Assembly: GCF_009184895.1 (NCBI RefSeq)
Contig: NZ_WESE01000002.1
Location: forward strand, 496,001-560,000
Origin: Nostocoides sp. F2B08
GTDB lineage: Bacteria > Actinomycetota > Actinomycetes > Actinomycetales > Dermatophilaceae
Direction: 5' to 3'
DNA: 64,000 bases
The first letter of the stretch is position 1. Every line of letters begins with the position of its first letter. A program made the position numbers and the translations under genes. This document shows, piece by piece, positions 18,302-27,157 of the stretch. The notes beneath the pieces were generated by a model. The model had not been told where the DNA came from. It searched no databases and was given only the letters and a program-made list of their open reading frames with translations.

Positions 18302-19507
18302 ATGCATCCCCGAGGGCACATCGGTTCCGAGCCCCGGCCGATCCGCGTCGCGTTGTACAGCCACGACTCGGTCGGTCTCGGCCACACCCGCCGCAACCTC
18401 GCGATCGCCCACGCGCTCGCCGAGGAGCTGCCCCGCCACACCGGACGAAGCGCGACCGGCCTGCTGCTGACCAGCCTGCCGATCCCCACGCACCACCTGC
18501 CGGCCGGGTTCGACCTGATCGGCGTGCCGGCCATCGGCAAGTCCGAGGCGGGATACCGGCCGCGCCACCTCGGCGTGCGGATGCCGGAGGTGCTGCGGCT
18601 GCGCTCGGACATCCTGCGCGCGGGCGTCCTCGGCTTCCGGCCCGACCTGCTCGTCATCGACCGGCACGTCCACGGGGTCGGCGGCGAGCTAGACGCCACG
18701 CTCGCCACGGTGCGCCGGCAGCTCCCGCTGACCCGGGTCGTGCTCGGCCTGCGTGAGGTCCTCGACGACCCGGCGACCGTGGCCTCCGAGTGGGCGGGGC
18801 TCGACCTCCACGCCGTGCGCCGGCACCTCGACGCGATCTGGGTGTACGGCGACCCTGTCGTCCACGACCTGCGGAGCACCGGTGAGGTCCCCGCCGAGCT
18901 GGCCGACCTGGTCACCCCTACCGGGTATCTCGCGGCCGGCCGGCACCGCCACGGCTCGACCGAGCACGAGCGGCCCTACGTGCTGACCATGGTCGGCGGC
19001 GGCAGCGACGGGACGCGACTGTGCCTCGCCGCCGCGGCTGCACCGGCGCCCGTGGGGCACACGCACGTCGTGGTCACCGGGCCCCAGATGAGTGTCGACG
19101 ACCACCGCGCCGTCGTCGCGGCCGCGGGGCCGGACACCCTCGTCCTGCGCAGCGTGCCGGACGGGCTCGAGTCCATCAGCGGCGCCGCGGCGATCGTGAC
19201 GATGGCGGGCTACAACAGCGTCACCGAGGCGCTGCCGTTCGGCGGCCCGATGCTCCTCGTGCCTCGCGAGACCCCCCGCACCGAACAGCTCATCCGAGCG
19301 CGCTCACTGGAGCGGGTCGGCGCCGTCGACGTGCTGCGCGGGGAGGACCTGAACGCATCGCGGTTGGGGACGTGGCTCGCCGGTGCCGTCGGGCGCCGTG
19401 TCGACCGCAGTCACCTCGACCTCGGCGGCCTGACCACCGTGAGCCGGCTCGCCGCCGGCCTCGTCACCGACCTGACCCTTCAGGAGGTTTCCGATGTCGC
19501 TGTCTGA
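18302..19507 (+). CDS. MurG/GT28-like glycosyltransferase
   Basis: A 401-residue GT-B-fold glycosyltransferase. The N-terminal RVALYSHDSVGLGHTRRNLA is a typical glycine-rich acceptor-side loop. The C-terminal half has a VLTMVGGGSDG strand turn and IVTMAGYNSVTEALPFGGPM, which resembles the nucleotide-sugar-binding region of GT28 enzymes. Start ATG 18302 is preceded by GGAGAGGCGAG; upstream in-frame codons lie in the promoter region. It opens a six-gene coupled operon and overlaps the next gene by 14 bp. Donor and acceptor are unknown. Confidence 0.82.
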   Translation: MHPRGHIGSEPRPIRVALYSHDSVGLGHTRRNLAIAHALAEELPRHTGRSATGLLLTSLPIPTHHLPAGFDLIGVPAIGKSEAGYRPRHLGVRMPEVLRLRSDILRAGVLGFRPDLLVIDRHVHGVGGELDATLATVRRQLPLTRVVLGLREVLDDPATVASEWAGLDLHAVRRHLDAIWVYGDPVVHDLRSTGEVPAELADLVTPTGYLAAGRHRHGSTEHERPYVLTMVGGGSDGTRLCLAAAAAPAPVGHTHVVVTGPQMSVDDHRAVVAAAGPDTLVLRSVPDGLESISGAAAIVTMAGYNSVTEALPFGGPMLLVPRETPRTEQLIRARSLERVGAVDVLRGEDLNASRLGTWLAGAVGRRVDRSHLDLGGLTTVSRLAAGLVTDLTLQEVSDVAV

Positions 19508-20882
19508 CGGCGCCGGTGTGGTGCCCGCGCCTCGCGTTTCCCGGTTGGGGAGAGAAACGGCTCCTTCACCACGCTTCGGAACCGTGGTGAACGATGCGTT
19601 TCCCGGTTGGGGAGAGAAAAGTGACCCCACCCCCCGGACCGGATACGTCGTCAAGGTGTACCCGCGGTTCTCGGAGACGTTCGTCGTCACCGAGGTGCTC
19701 GCCCGTGAGGCCGCCGGGGACGACCTCACGATCTTCGGGCTGCGCCCGACGACGGACGCGCGGTTCCACCCCGAGCTGGCCATGGTGCGCGCCCCCGTCG
19801 TGCACCTGACCAAGCCGACGAAGCTGACCGACGGCTGGGCGGGACTGGCTTCAGCGCAGGAGCAGCTGCCGGACTTCGCGGAGCGTTTCGCGTCGATCCT
19901 GCCTTACCTCGCGCGCATCGACGCCACCGACGCCCTCCAGGGCATCGACCTCGCGATCGCCGCCCGGCGCCGCGGCATCGAGCACCTGCACGCGCACTTC
20001 GCCTCGGTCGCGGCGCGGGTCGCCTATGTCGCCTCCGTGCTGGCTGACATCACCTTCTCCGTGACCACCCACGCCAAGGACATCTTCCACGCCGACGTCG
20101 ACGCCGACCTCCTCGGCGAGGTCCTCGGCGCCGCGAGCACCGTCGTCGCGATCAGTGAGTACAACCAGGGCTTCCTCGAGGGGCAGTACCCCGAGGTGAC
20201 CGAGCGGATCCGCCTCGTCCGCAACGGCATCGACGTCGAGAGGTTCACCTACAGCGCACCCACCCCGGTCGGCGACACCCTTCGCGTCGCCGCGGTCGGC
20301 CGGCTCGTCGAGAAGAAGGGCTTCGACGTCCTCGTCGACGCCGCCGCGCTCGCCCGCGACCGAGGCCTCTCTCTCGAGGTCCGCATCGCCGGCGACGGCG
20401 AGCTGCGGGAGGACCTCGAGGCCCAGATCACCGCCGCGGGGCTCGAGGGCACCGTCACCCTCCTCGGGCCGCGTGGGCAGGACGAGATCCGCGACCTGCT
20501 GCGCTGGGCGGACGTCCTCGTCGCCCCGTGCGTCGTCGGCCGGGACGGCAACGCCGACGGCCTGCCCACCGTCCTCCTCGAGGCGATGGCGATGGGCGTC
20601 CCCTGCGTCAGCACCGCGGTGACCGGCATCCCCGAGGCGATCCACCCCGCTTCCCCCGAGGGACCGGCCACCGGTCTGCTGCTGCCCCCCGGCGACGTCG
20701 AGGCCGTCGCCGCCGCCATGGAGGACGCGGCCCGCCCCGACTTCCCCCGCACCGAGATCGCACGCTCCGCGCGCGCGCTCATCGAGACCGAGTTCGACAG
20801 CCGGGTGCAGGCGCGCCGGCTCGCCGACGTCACCGCGCCCTCCGCCCGACCCGCACCCCAGCCGACGGGAGCCGTCCGATGA
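19494..20882 (+). CDS. GT4-family glycosyltransferase with repeat-derived N-terminal insert
   Basis: A 462-residue GT-B enzyme. YPRFSETFVVTEVLAREAAG (about residues 55-75) and HLHAHFASVAARVAYVAS place it near the WcaL-like GT4 group. The GT4 donor region is seen in GRLVEKKGFDVLVDAA, GDGELREDLE and GRDGNADGLPTVLLEAMA. AGGAGG precedes ATG 19494. Residues about 15-45 are encoded by a dispersed repeat (19537-19619) and precede the fold, so the insert is probably tolerated rather than functional. A start downstream of the repeat is possible, although the best ribosome site is at 19494. Confidence 0.85.
   Translation: MSLSDGAGVVPAPRVSRLGRETAPSPRFGTVVNDAFPGWGEKSDPTPRTGYVVKVYPRFSETFVVTEVLAREAAGDDLTIFGLRPTTDARFHPELAMVRAPVVHLTKPTKLTDGWAGLASAQEQLPDFAERFASILPYLARIDATDALQGIDLAIAARRRGIEHLHAHFASVAARVAYVASVLADITFSVTTHAKDIFHADVDADLLGEVLGAASTVVAISEYNQGFLEGQYPEVTERIRLVRNGIDVERFTYSAPTPVGDTLRVAAVGRLVEKKGFDVLVDAAALARDRGLSLEVRIAGDGELREDLEAQITAAGLEGTVTLLGPRGQDEIRDLLRWADVLVAPCVVGRDGNADGLPTVLLEAMAMGVPCVSTAVTGIPEAIHPASPEGPATGLLLPPGDVEAVAAAMEDAARPDFPRTEIARSARALIETEFDSRVQARRLADVTAPSARPAPQPTGAVR
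19537..19619 (+). repeat. Dispersed repeat family 3, copy 1, inside a coding sequence
   Basis: Two 21-bp boxes TTTCCCGGTTGGGGAGAGAA(A) at 19537-19557 and 19599-19619 enclose a perfect 9-bp stem, TTCACCACG (19565-19573) and CGTGGTGAA (19583-19591). Copy 2 at 30637-30719 has identical box spacing (62 bp). Confidence 0.85.
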
Positions 20883-22093
20883 ACCTGCGCGTCGCATACC
20901 TCTGCGCCGACCCCGGCGTTCCGGCCTTCGGGACCAAGGGCGCCTCGGTCCACGTCCAGGAGATCATCCGCGCGTGGCGTGCCCGCGGAGCGCAGGTGCA
21001 CCTGTACTGCACCCGTCTCGGCGACGACGTGCCCGCAGATCTGCGCGACCTCCCCGTCACGCACATCCCCGTCGAGCGCGGCACGGAGCCGGCCGCCCGC
21101 GAGCGCGCCCAGGCCGCCGCGGCCGTGCGGCTCGCGCGCGCGGTCCTCGCCGACGGGGCGGACGTTGTCTACGAGCGCTACTCGTTGTTCTCGACGGCGC
21201 TGGCCGTCATCGGCGAGCACACGCCCGTCGCGCCGCAGCGGATCCTCGAGGTCAACGCGCCGCTGATCGAGGAGCAGAGCCGGCACCGCACCCTCGTCGC
21301 CGAGGCCGGCGCCTGGGCGGCGCTGCGCGCCCAGACCGCCGCCGCGGACCGCGTCGTGGCGGTCTCGCCGCCCGTCGCCGAGTGGGTCGCCCGACACGGC
21401 GACATGGGGGCCGGCGGGGACGTCCTGCGGGTCGTCGCGAACGGCGTCAACGTCGACCGGATCCGTCCCTCAGCGGGTGCGCGGTCCGGCCTCCCCGTCG
21501 TCGTGTTCGTCGGCACCCTCAAGCCGTGGCACGGCATCGAGACCCTCGTCGAGGCGGCCGCTGCCGCTCGAGAGCCGTGGCGGCTTCGCCTCATCGGCGA
21601 CGGTCCCCAGGCGGAGGCGCTTCGCGAGCAGGCCGCCCGACTCGGCGTCGAGGTGGACTTCCGCGGGGCCGTCGCGCCCGAGCGGATGGGCGCCGAGCTC
21701 GCCGACGCGAGCGTCGCGGTCGCGCCGTATCCCCAGAGCGAGGACCACTACTTCTCGCCGCTGAAGATCTACGAGTATGCGGCGGCCGGTCTCCCCGTCG
21801 TCGCCTCCGCGATCGGGCAGGTCCCGCAGATCGTCGCCGACGGCGTCACCGGGACCCTCGTCGCCCCGTCGAACGTCGCGGCGCTGGCGGCCGCGATCGA
21901 CGACCTCGCGGCCGACCCCGAGCGAGCGGCCCGGATGGGCGCCGCCGGCCGCGAGCGGGCCGTCGCCGAGCACTCGTGGACGCGCGTGCTCGACCGGGTC
22001 CTCGAGGGCCTGGCGACGGACCGGCCGGACCGGACCGCGCGGGGGGAGCGTCGCATACCGGAGCTGGTCGAGGCGGGTGGTCGCCGTGGCTGA
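20879..22093 (+). CDS. GT4-family glycosyltransferase
   Basis: A 404-residue GT-B enzyme. Its N-terminal domain starts RVAYLCADPGVPAFGTKGAS, with a glycine loop for acceptor binding. The donor domain shows VVFVGTLKPWHGIETLVEAA, RLIGDGPQAEAL and YFSPLKIYEYAAAGLPVVAS, the ExxxxE-type nucleotide-sugar site. ATG 20879 overlaps the preceding stop (ATGA). It continues the glycosyltransferase series and overlaps the exporter gene by 8 bp. Substrate unknown. Confidence 0.87.
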   Translation: MNLRVAYLCADPGVPAFGTKGASVHVQEIIRAWRARGAQVHLYCTRLGDDVPADLRDLPVTHIPVERGTEPAARERAQAAAAVRLARAVLADGADVVYERYSLFSTALAVIGEHTPVAPQRILEVNAPLIEEQSRHRTLVAEAGAWAALRAQTAAADRVVAVSPPVAEWVARHGDMGAGGDVLRVVANGVNVDRIRPSAGARSGLPVVVFVGTLKPWHGIETLVEAAAAAREPWRLRLIGDGPQAEALREQAARLGVEVDFRGAVAPERMGAELADASVAVAPYPQSEDHYFSPLKIYEYAAAGLPVVASAIGQVPQIVADGVTGTLVAPSNVAALAAAIDDLAADPERAARMGAAGRERAVAEHSWTRVLDRVLEGLATDRPDRTARGERRIPELVEAGGRRG

Positions 22094-23885
22094 GCACTCC
22101 GCCCTGCGCCGCACCCTGCGGGTCATCCGTCCACACCTGCGCCCGCAGACGACCCTCATCGCCGGTGGTTCGCTCGCCCTCCTCCTCGAGGTGGCGTTCC
22201 GCGTCCTCGAACCGTGGCCGGTCAAGTTCGTCGTCGACGCGGTCACGCGCTCCCTCGGCGCCGACCTCGCCGAACCGGGCCCGGTCGCGACGACCCAGCT
22301 GCTCCTCGCCTGCGGGCTCGCGACGATCTCGATCGTCGGACTGCGGGCCGTGAGCAACTACGTCGCGACGGTCGCCTTCGCGCTGGCCGGCTCGCGCATC
22401 GCGACCGCGGTCCGGCAGCGGGTCTTCGACCACGTCGCGCACCTCTCGCGCCGCTTCCACACCTCCTCCCGCAGCGGCGACGTCGTGCAGCGGCTCGTCG
22501 CCGACGTCGGCCGCCTCCAGGAGGTCGCCATCACCGCAGGCCTGCCCCTCATCGTCAACGTGTTCACGCTCGTCGCGATGTCCGGTGTCATGCTGTGGAT
22601 CGACCCGGCCCTCGCGGTCGTCGTCGCCGGGGCCGCGCTCGTCTACGTCGTCTTCGCCCGCACGAGCACCGAGAACATCACGACCGCGGCACGGAAGACC
22701 CGGCGCAACGAGGGCGACCTGGCCAACCTCGCCCAGGAGACTCTGGGCGCGATCCAGGTCGTGCAGACCTACAGCCTGCAGGGCGAGCTGTCCCGACGCT
22801 TCACCGCGAGCAACAAGCGCTCGCTCACCGAGGGGGTCAAGGCCCGCCGACTCGCCGCCGCGCTCGAGCGCCGCACCGACGTCCTCATCGGCGTCGCGAC
22901 CGCCATCGTCCTCGTCTTCGGCGGCTCGCGGGTGGCGAACGGCGCGATGACCCCGGGTGACCTCGTCATCTTCCTCACCTACCTCAAGACCGCGATGAAG
23001 CCGCTGCGTGACCTGGCCAAGTACACCGGCCGGATCGCCCGCGCGGCCGCCTCCGGCGAGCGGGTCGCCGACCTCCTCGACACCGAGAACGACATCGTCG
23101 ACCCCGAGCACCCCGTCGAGCTCGGCAGGGTCGAGGGCCGCATCGACCTCGTCGGCGTCACAGTCGACCACGGCGACGGTCCGGTGCTCGCGGGTGTCGA
23201 CCTGCGCATCGAGCCCGGCGAGCGGGTCGCCCTCGTCGGCGCCTCCGGCTCGGGCAAGTCGACCCTGACGACCCTCCTGCCACGCCTGCTCGACCCGGTA
23301 GCCGGGCAGGTTCGGATCGACGGCACCGACGTCCGTGACGTCCGCCTCGCCGACCTGCGTGCCCAGTTCAGCGTCGTCCTGCAGGACACCGTCCTGCTCA
23401 GCGGCACGATCGCCGACAACATCCGCCACGGCAACCTCGACGCGAGCGACGACGACGTCCGCCGTGCGGCCCACCTCGCGCGCGCGGACGGCTTCATCGC
23501 GCGGATGCCGAACGGCTACGACAGTCTGGTCGGCGAGCGCGGGGTCACCCTCTCCGGCGGCGAGCGCCAGCGCATCGCCGTCGCCCGCGCGCTCCTGCGC
23601 GACGCCCCGATCGTCATCCTCGACGAAGCGACCACCGGCCTGGACGAGGAGAACGCCGCCGCCGTCCGCGACGCCATCGCCACGCTCACCGCCGACCGCA
23701 CGACGCTCATCGTCACTCACGACGACGACCACGCTCGAGAGGCCGACCGAGTCCTGCGCGTCGAGGACGGGCGGGTCACCGAGGTCACCGCGCACGCGTC
23801 CCCCGACGCCGGCGCCGCGCCGACCGAGCCGCTCGACTTCAGATCGACCCTGTCGCTCGCGGTTGTCACAAGAGGATCATCGTGA
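22086..23885 (+). CDS. Half-size ABC exporter (MsbA/MDR-like)
   Basis: A 599-residue protein with an N-terminal transmembrane domain (about 15-310, six helices) and a C-terminal ATPase domain (about 340-580): Walker A GASGSGKST, Q-loop VLQDTVLLSG, signature TLSGGERQR, Walker B IVILDEATTGLD and switch His in LIVTHDDDH. It starts at GTG 22086. Such half-transporters work as homodimers and export lipids, peptides or oligosaccharide precursors. Being between glycosyltransferases and kinases, it is inferred to export the product the operon makes. Confidence 0.92.
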   Translation: MAEHSALRRTLRVIRPHLRPQTTLIAGGSLALLLEVAFRVLEPWPVKFVVDAVTRSLGADLAEPGPVATTQLLLACGLATISIVGLRAVSNYVATVAFALAGSRIATAVRQRVFDHVAHLSRRFHTSSRSGDVVQRLVADVGRLQEVAITAGLPLIVNVFTLVAMSGVMLWIDPALAVVVAGAALVYVVFARTSTENITTAARKTRRNEGDLANLAQETLGAIQVVQTYSLQGELSRRFTASNKRSLTEGVKARRLAAALERRTDVLIGVATAIVLVFGGSRVANGAMTPGDLVIFLTYLKTAMKPLRDLAKYTGRIARAAASGERVADLLDTENDIVDPEHPVELGRVEGRIDLVGVTVDHGDGPVLAGVDLRIEPGERVALVGASGSGKSTLTTLLPRLLDPVAGQVRIDGTDVRDVRLADLRAQFSVVLQDTVLLSGTIADNIRHGNLDASDDDVRRAAHLARADGFIARMPNGYDSLVGERGVTLSGGERQRIAVARALLRDAPIVILDEATTGLDEENAAAVRDAIATLTADRTTLIVTHDDDHAREADRVLRVEDGRVTEVTAHASPDAGAAPTEPLDFRSTLSLAVVTRGSS

Positions 23886-25198
23886 CTGTCATGACACCTC
23901 CGTCCCGGCCGATGAACGACCCGCTGACCAGCGCATACCCCGTCCTCGACGCGGCTCGCCTGAGCGAGCTGGTCGAGGCCGAGGTATGCGCGGGCGGGCT
24001 CCGGCACAAACCCGGACGGTCGACCAGCGCGAGTCTGCTCAGCCGGGGCGCGGGTCGACCGCTGGGCTGGGTGCAGATCCTGCTCGGTCACCAGCCGGAG
24101 AAGGTCGCCAACGCCCGCCGGCGCGCGTCCGCACGAGGGCGGACCGTGCGGGTGCGCGACCTGCCCGACGTGGCCGGGGTGCTCGTGCACGGCCCGATCG
24201 ACACCGACCCGAGGCTCCACCGCGGGCTGGCGACGATCTCACCGGTGCTGCCCGATGTGGGGGCAGCGATCGCCGACGGAGCGGTCGAGGTGCTCCGGTA
24301 CAACGCGCTGCGCCGCCTGGTGCTGCGGGGCGGCGACCTCGACACGAGTGGCCACCTCCACCCCGGCCACCCGTGGGAGGTGGCGGGGCGGCCGGGCACC
24401 GGGCTCGTCGACGGCGTGCCGTCGACCGAGGTCGTCAGGGTCAGTGCGGTCCGGCGCGGCCCCGGACTGCGCGCGGCGGCTGAACTGGCGGCGCGAGGGC
24501 TGCCGGTGGGTGCCGCCGTTCTGGACCCGGTCACCCCGACGTCCCGACACGTCACGGTCTGGCCGTGGGTCCACGGCCTCGACCTGGCCCACACACCGGA
24601 CGGGGATGCCGCGGCGGCCGCGGCCCGCGCCCTCGCCGGCATCCACATCGTCGCGGACTCGGTGGGAGGACAGCGCATCCAGCGGATGCTCACGCCGGGA
24701 GACCCGCCTCGGCACCGGGTGGCTCGGATCGTCACCGACGCGCTGGCGATCGCGCCGGAGCTGTCCGGTCGGATGCTGCCGCTGATCGAGCGTCTCCCCG
24801 AACCCGCCTGGGACACCGGGCACATCGTCCATGGCGACTTCTCGGCCGATCAGGTGATCCGGCGCGACGCGACGCCGCAGCACCGGGGGACGGAGGCGGC
24901 GGGCGACGACATCACGATCATCGACCTCGACCGGGTCCGGCTCGGCGACCCGCACGAGGACCTCGGCTGCTTCGCGGCCGCCGAGCTGCGGCGCACCGGC
25001 GGATGGGGGCTGCTGCCGGACCTCGTGGCGGCCTATCCCCGCCCGGTGCGGCGCGGCTCTCTCCACGCGTGGACCCTGCACGCCCTCGTCATGCGGCTGC
25101 TCGAGCCGTTCCGCAGTGCCGCACCGGACTGGCGCGGCGAGATCTCCGAGCGGTTGGACGAGATCGATCGGGTCCTCACCGAAGGCGTGCTGTCGTGA
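23882..25198 (+). CDS. APH-fold phosphotransferase (kinase-like), first of pair
   Basis: A 438-residue protein whose C-terminal half has the aminoglycoside/choline-kinase fold: HIVHGDFSADQVI near residue 320 (catalytic Asp; Gln where most family members have Asn) and IIDLDRVRLGDPHEDLG as the Mg-binding loop. The N-terminal 150 residues are less conserved. It starts at GTG 23882, overlapping the exporter stop by 4 bp, and overlaps the next gene by 4 bp. It may phosphorylate a sugar or glycolipid intermediate of the operon; the acceptor is unknown. Confidence 0.75.
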   Translation: MTVMTPPSRPMNDPLTSAYPVLDAARLSELVEAEVCAGGLRHKPGRSTSASLLSRGAGRPLGWVQILLGHQPEKVANARRRASARGRTVRVRDLPDVAGVLVHGPIDTDPRLHRGLATISPVLPDVGAAIADGAVEVLRYNALRRLVLRGGDLDTSGHLHPGHPWEVAGRPGTGLVDGVPSTEVVRVSAVRRGPGLRAAAELAARGLPVGAAVLDPVTPTSRHVTVWPWVHGLDLAHTPDGDAAAAAARALAGIHIVADSVGGQRIQRMLTPGDPPRHRVARIVTDALAIAPELSGRMLPLIERLPEPAWDTGHIVHGDFSADQVIRRDATPQHRGTEAAGDDITIIDLDRVRLGDPHEDLGCFAAAELRRTGGWGLLPDLVAAYPRPVRRGSLHAWTLHALVMRLLEPFRSAAPDWRGEISERLDEIDRVLTEGVLS

Positions 25199-26316
25199 CC
25201 CTCGGCGCAACCGGCGTCGGCACAGGGCACCCGCGCGGCGGTCCCGTACCCGGCGTCGTGCACGCCGGCGACGAGACCGTCGTCGTCGGGCGGGCCTGGC
25301 CGAGCGTGCGGGTCGAGGCCGACGGCGGTCGCATCATCCGGATCGAAGGCCACGACCGGGACGGCCGGCTGCGCGCCGGGCGCCTCGTCGTCAGCGGACC
25401 TCCCGGTGCGCCGCGCCACGACGTCGTCCTCAACCGCCCCGGGCACGACCGGAAGCTCCCCGCCCTCGAAGCCGTGGCCGGCCGCGGGACGCTCGTGGTC
25501 CACCGGCTCGGGCGGCGTGCCGTCGTCCGCCACGACGACCGGTTCGTCAAGGTGCTGCGCCCCGGCTCCTCGGACGCGGTGGCCCACCGCTCGCGGGTCG
25601 GTGCCCGGATCGCCGCGTCCGCCGGGTTCGTCGCCGCCGAGGTGCTGGACGCCGGACCGGGCCGGATCGAGTTCGCCGTCGTCCCCGGGCAGGACCTGCA
25701 CAGCGCCGGCGCCTCGATGGACCTGGCGTCCTGGGCCGACGCGTGGGACGCGTGGGCCGACGCCTGGCCGGCCTTCGCCCGAGCGGACGCCTCACCTGAG
25801 AGGCCGCCCGCGCATACCGCCGCGGACGAGCTGACCGGACTGGTCACCTGGCTCGACCACACTCATGCCTTCGCCGCACTGCCGCGGCTGCAGCGCGAGC
25901 TCGTGCTGCGCTGCCGGGCTCTCGGCGACGAGCTCGCCGCGACCGAACCCGACGCCCCCGTCGTCAGCCACCGCGACCTGCACGACAAGCAGCTGCTCTG
26001 GGACGGACGGCGGGCCGGGCTGCTCGACCTCGACACCCTCGCCCTCGCCGAGCCTGCGCTCGACCTGGCCAACCTCGCCGTACACGCCGAGCTGCGCACC
26101 CACCAAGGGCTGTGGTCGCGACATCACCGTGACGTCGTCCTCGAGCGCGTCGAGCGGGTTGCCGACGACCTGGCCGTCCAGCCGCGGCGGATGCGCGCGT
26201 ACGCCGAGGCGACCCGGCTGCGGCTGACGATGCTCTATGCGTTCCGGCCGCGGTGGGCGCCGCTCATGGCCGACTGGCTGCATGAGAGGTCTCTCACCGC
26301 CGTCTCATCGACCTGA
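25195..26316 (+). CDS. APH-fold phosphotransferase (kinase-like), second of pair
   Basis: A 373-residue kinase-like protein. VSHRDLHDKQLLW near residue 260 is the catalytic loop, again with Gln at the usual Asn position, and GLLDLDTLALAEPALDLANL is the metal-binding loop. RFVKVLRPGSSDAV near residue 120 supplies the ATP-binding Lys of the N-lobe. It starts at GTG 25195 and overlaps the preceding gene by 4 bp. It is last in the operon; the two kinases are distinct in sequence, so they probably act on different substrates or in sequence. Confidence 0.75.
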   Translation: MTLGATGVGTGHPRGGPVPGVVHAGDETVVVGRAWPSVRVEADGGRIIRIEGHDRDGRLRAGRLVVSGPPGAPRHDVVLNRPGHDRKLPALEAVAGRGTLVVHRLGRRAVVRHDDRFVKVLRPGSSDAVAHRSRVGARIAASAGFVAAEVLDAGPGRIEFAVVPGQDLHSAGASMDLASWADAWDAWADAWPAFARADASPERPPAHTAADELTGLVTWLDHTHAFAALPRLQRELVLRCRALGDELAATEPDAPVVSHRDLHDKQLLWDGRRAGLLDLDTLALAEPALDLANLAVHAELRTHQGLWSRHHRDVVLERVERVADDLAVQPRRMRAYAEATRLRLTMLYAFRPRWAPLMADWLHERSLTAVSST

Positions 26317-26411
26317 CGGGTTCGGTCGCGACAGTGGAGTCGTGACAGTGCAGCAGGCAGAGAACGGGTCCCGTCGCCGGGCCCTCTCGACCACCCACCA
26401 GGAGTGACACG

Positions 26412-26891
26412 ATGAAGATCGCCGCAGCCGTCCTCGGCTTCCTCCTCACAGGTGCGCTCAGCGCCTTCCTGTGGACCGGAGCCGTGCGGGCCGAGCCGGG
26501 CCAGGGCACCCCGACCCCGACGGACACCTCCCCCATCACGCTGCCGAGGTCGAACGAGTCCGTGGGCCAACCGGACACCGGCTCCAGCCCGACGACTTCG
26601 GCCCGCCCGGATACGACGGCGCAGTCGACCGGTGCGACGGCGACCGCCGACCCGAGCGCGACCCCAACGGCCACGCAGACCTCGACCTCTTCGGCGACGG
26701 CGTCCACCACCCCGTCTGTCGTCACGCCGTCGGCCCGTCCGAGCACGCGCACCTCGGCACACGCGCCCCCGGCCGACTCCTCCCGGGGCGCAGGCTCGTC
26801 GTCCGGCTCGTCCTCGTGGGACGACGATGACGATGACTGGGACGATGACTGGGACGACGATGACGACGATGACGACGACGATGACGACTGA
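26412..26891 (+). CDS. Secreted Ser/Thr/Pro-rich protein with Asp/Trp-only C-terminal tail
   Basis: A 159-residue protein with no recognised domain. Residues 1-27 form a signal peptide or anchor (KIAAAVLGFLLTGALSAFLW, then AVRAEP). Residues 28-135 are Thr-, Ser-, Ala- and Pro-rich, like cell-wall linkers. The last 24 residues after SSGSSS are only Asp with three Trp (WDDDDDDWDDDWDDDD, then all Asp). Start ATG 26412 follows CAGGAGTGACACG. It lies 95 bp after the kinase gene, possibly in the same transcript. Metal binding or wall interaction is a guess. The Asp codons are a run of GAC/GAT, so length may vary by slippage. Confidence 0.7.
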   Translation: MKIAAAVLGFLLTGALSAFLWTGAVRAEPGQGTPTPTDTSPITLPRSNESVGQPDTGSSPTTSARPDTTAQSTGATATADPSATPTATQTSTSSATASTTPSVVTPSARPSTRTSAHAPPADSSRGAGSSSGSSSWDDDDDDWDDDWDDDDDDDDDDDD

Positions 26892-26945
26892 GGCCCTCGG
26901 CTGATGAGACACCGTTCCGCGACCTGACACGCGTCATCCGGTCCT

Positions 26946-27005
26946 TGCACCCGAACTGCGACCTGACCCCTGCAATGGTGCGCGTCAGGTCGCAGTTCGG
27001 GTGCA
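26946..27005. terminator. Perfect 22-bp inverted repeat between convergent genes
   Basis: Arms 26946-26967 (TGCACCCGAACTGCGACCTG...) and 26984-27005 are exact complements with a 16-nt loop. It lies between the plus-strand acidic-protein gene and the minus-strand rplI operon, so a bidirectional terminator is plausible. There is no T-run. It could instead be a dispersed palindrome. Confidence 0.55.
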
Positions 27006-27100
27006 GGGGCCGGGGTTCGGGAGCCTGGCCGCAGATCAGGCCGAGGGTGCGGAGCACGGATCGGGCGACCACCGCATACCGCAGACCAGCACAGACACGG

Positions 27101-27133
27101 CGAAGCCGCCCCGATCGACTCGGGGCGGCTTCG
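27101..27133. terminator. GC-rich hairpin after rplI
   Basis: CGAAGCCGCCCCG (27101-27113) pairs with CGGGGCGGCTTCG (27121-27133) around a 7-nt loop, 24 bp beyond the rplI stop. It is the likely end of the rpsF-ssb-rpsR-rplI transcript. Confidence 0.7.
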
Positions 27134-27157
27134 GCGTGAGGGGAGCCGGGCCGGCGC

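Noticed and set aside
19537-19619. Possible CRISPR repeat-spacer unit
   Set aside because: Only two boxes per site, with a 41-bp stem-loop interval that is itself conserved between the two sites, and no cas genes.
21846-23795. Long antisense open frame across the ABC exporter gene
   Set aside because: High G+C gives long antisense frames; its translation is Asp/Gly/Arg/Val-rich without domains, while the plus frame has all ABC motifs.
26720-26900. Antisense Val/Ile-rich hydrophobic peptide opposite the Asp tail
   Set aside because: It is the reverse reading of a GAC/GAT run and lacks a ribosome site.
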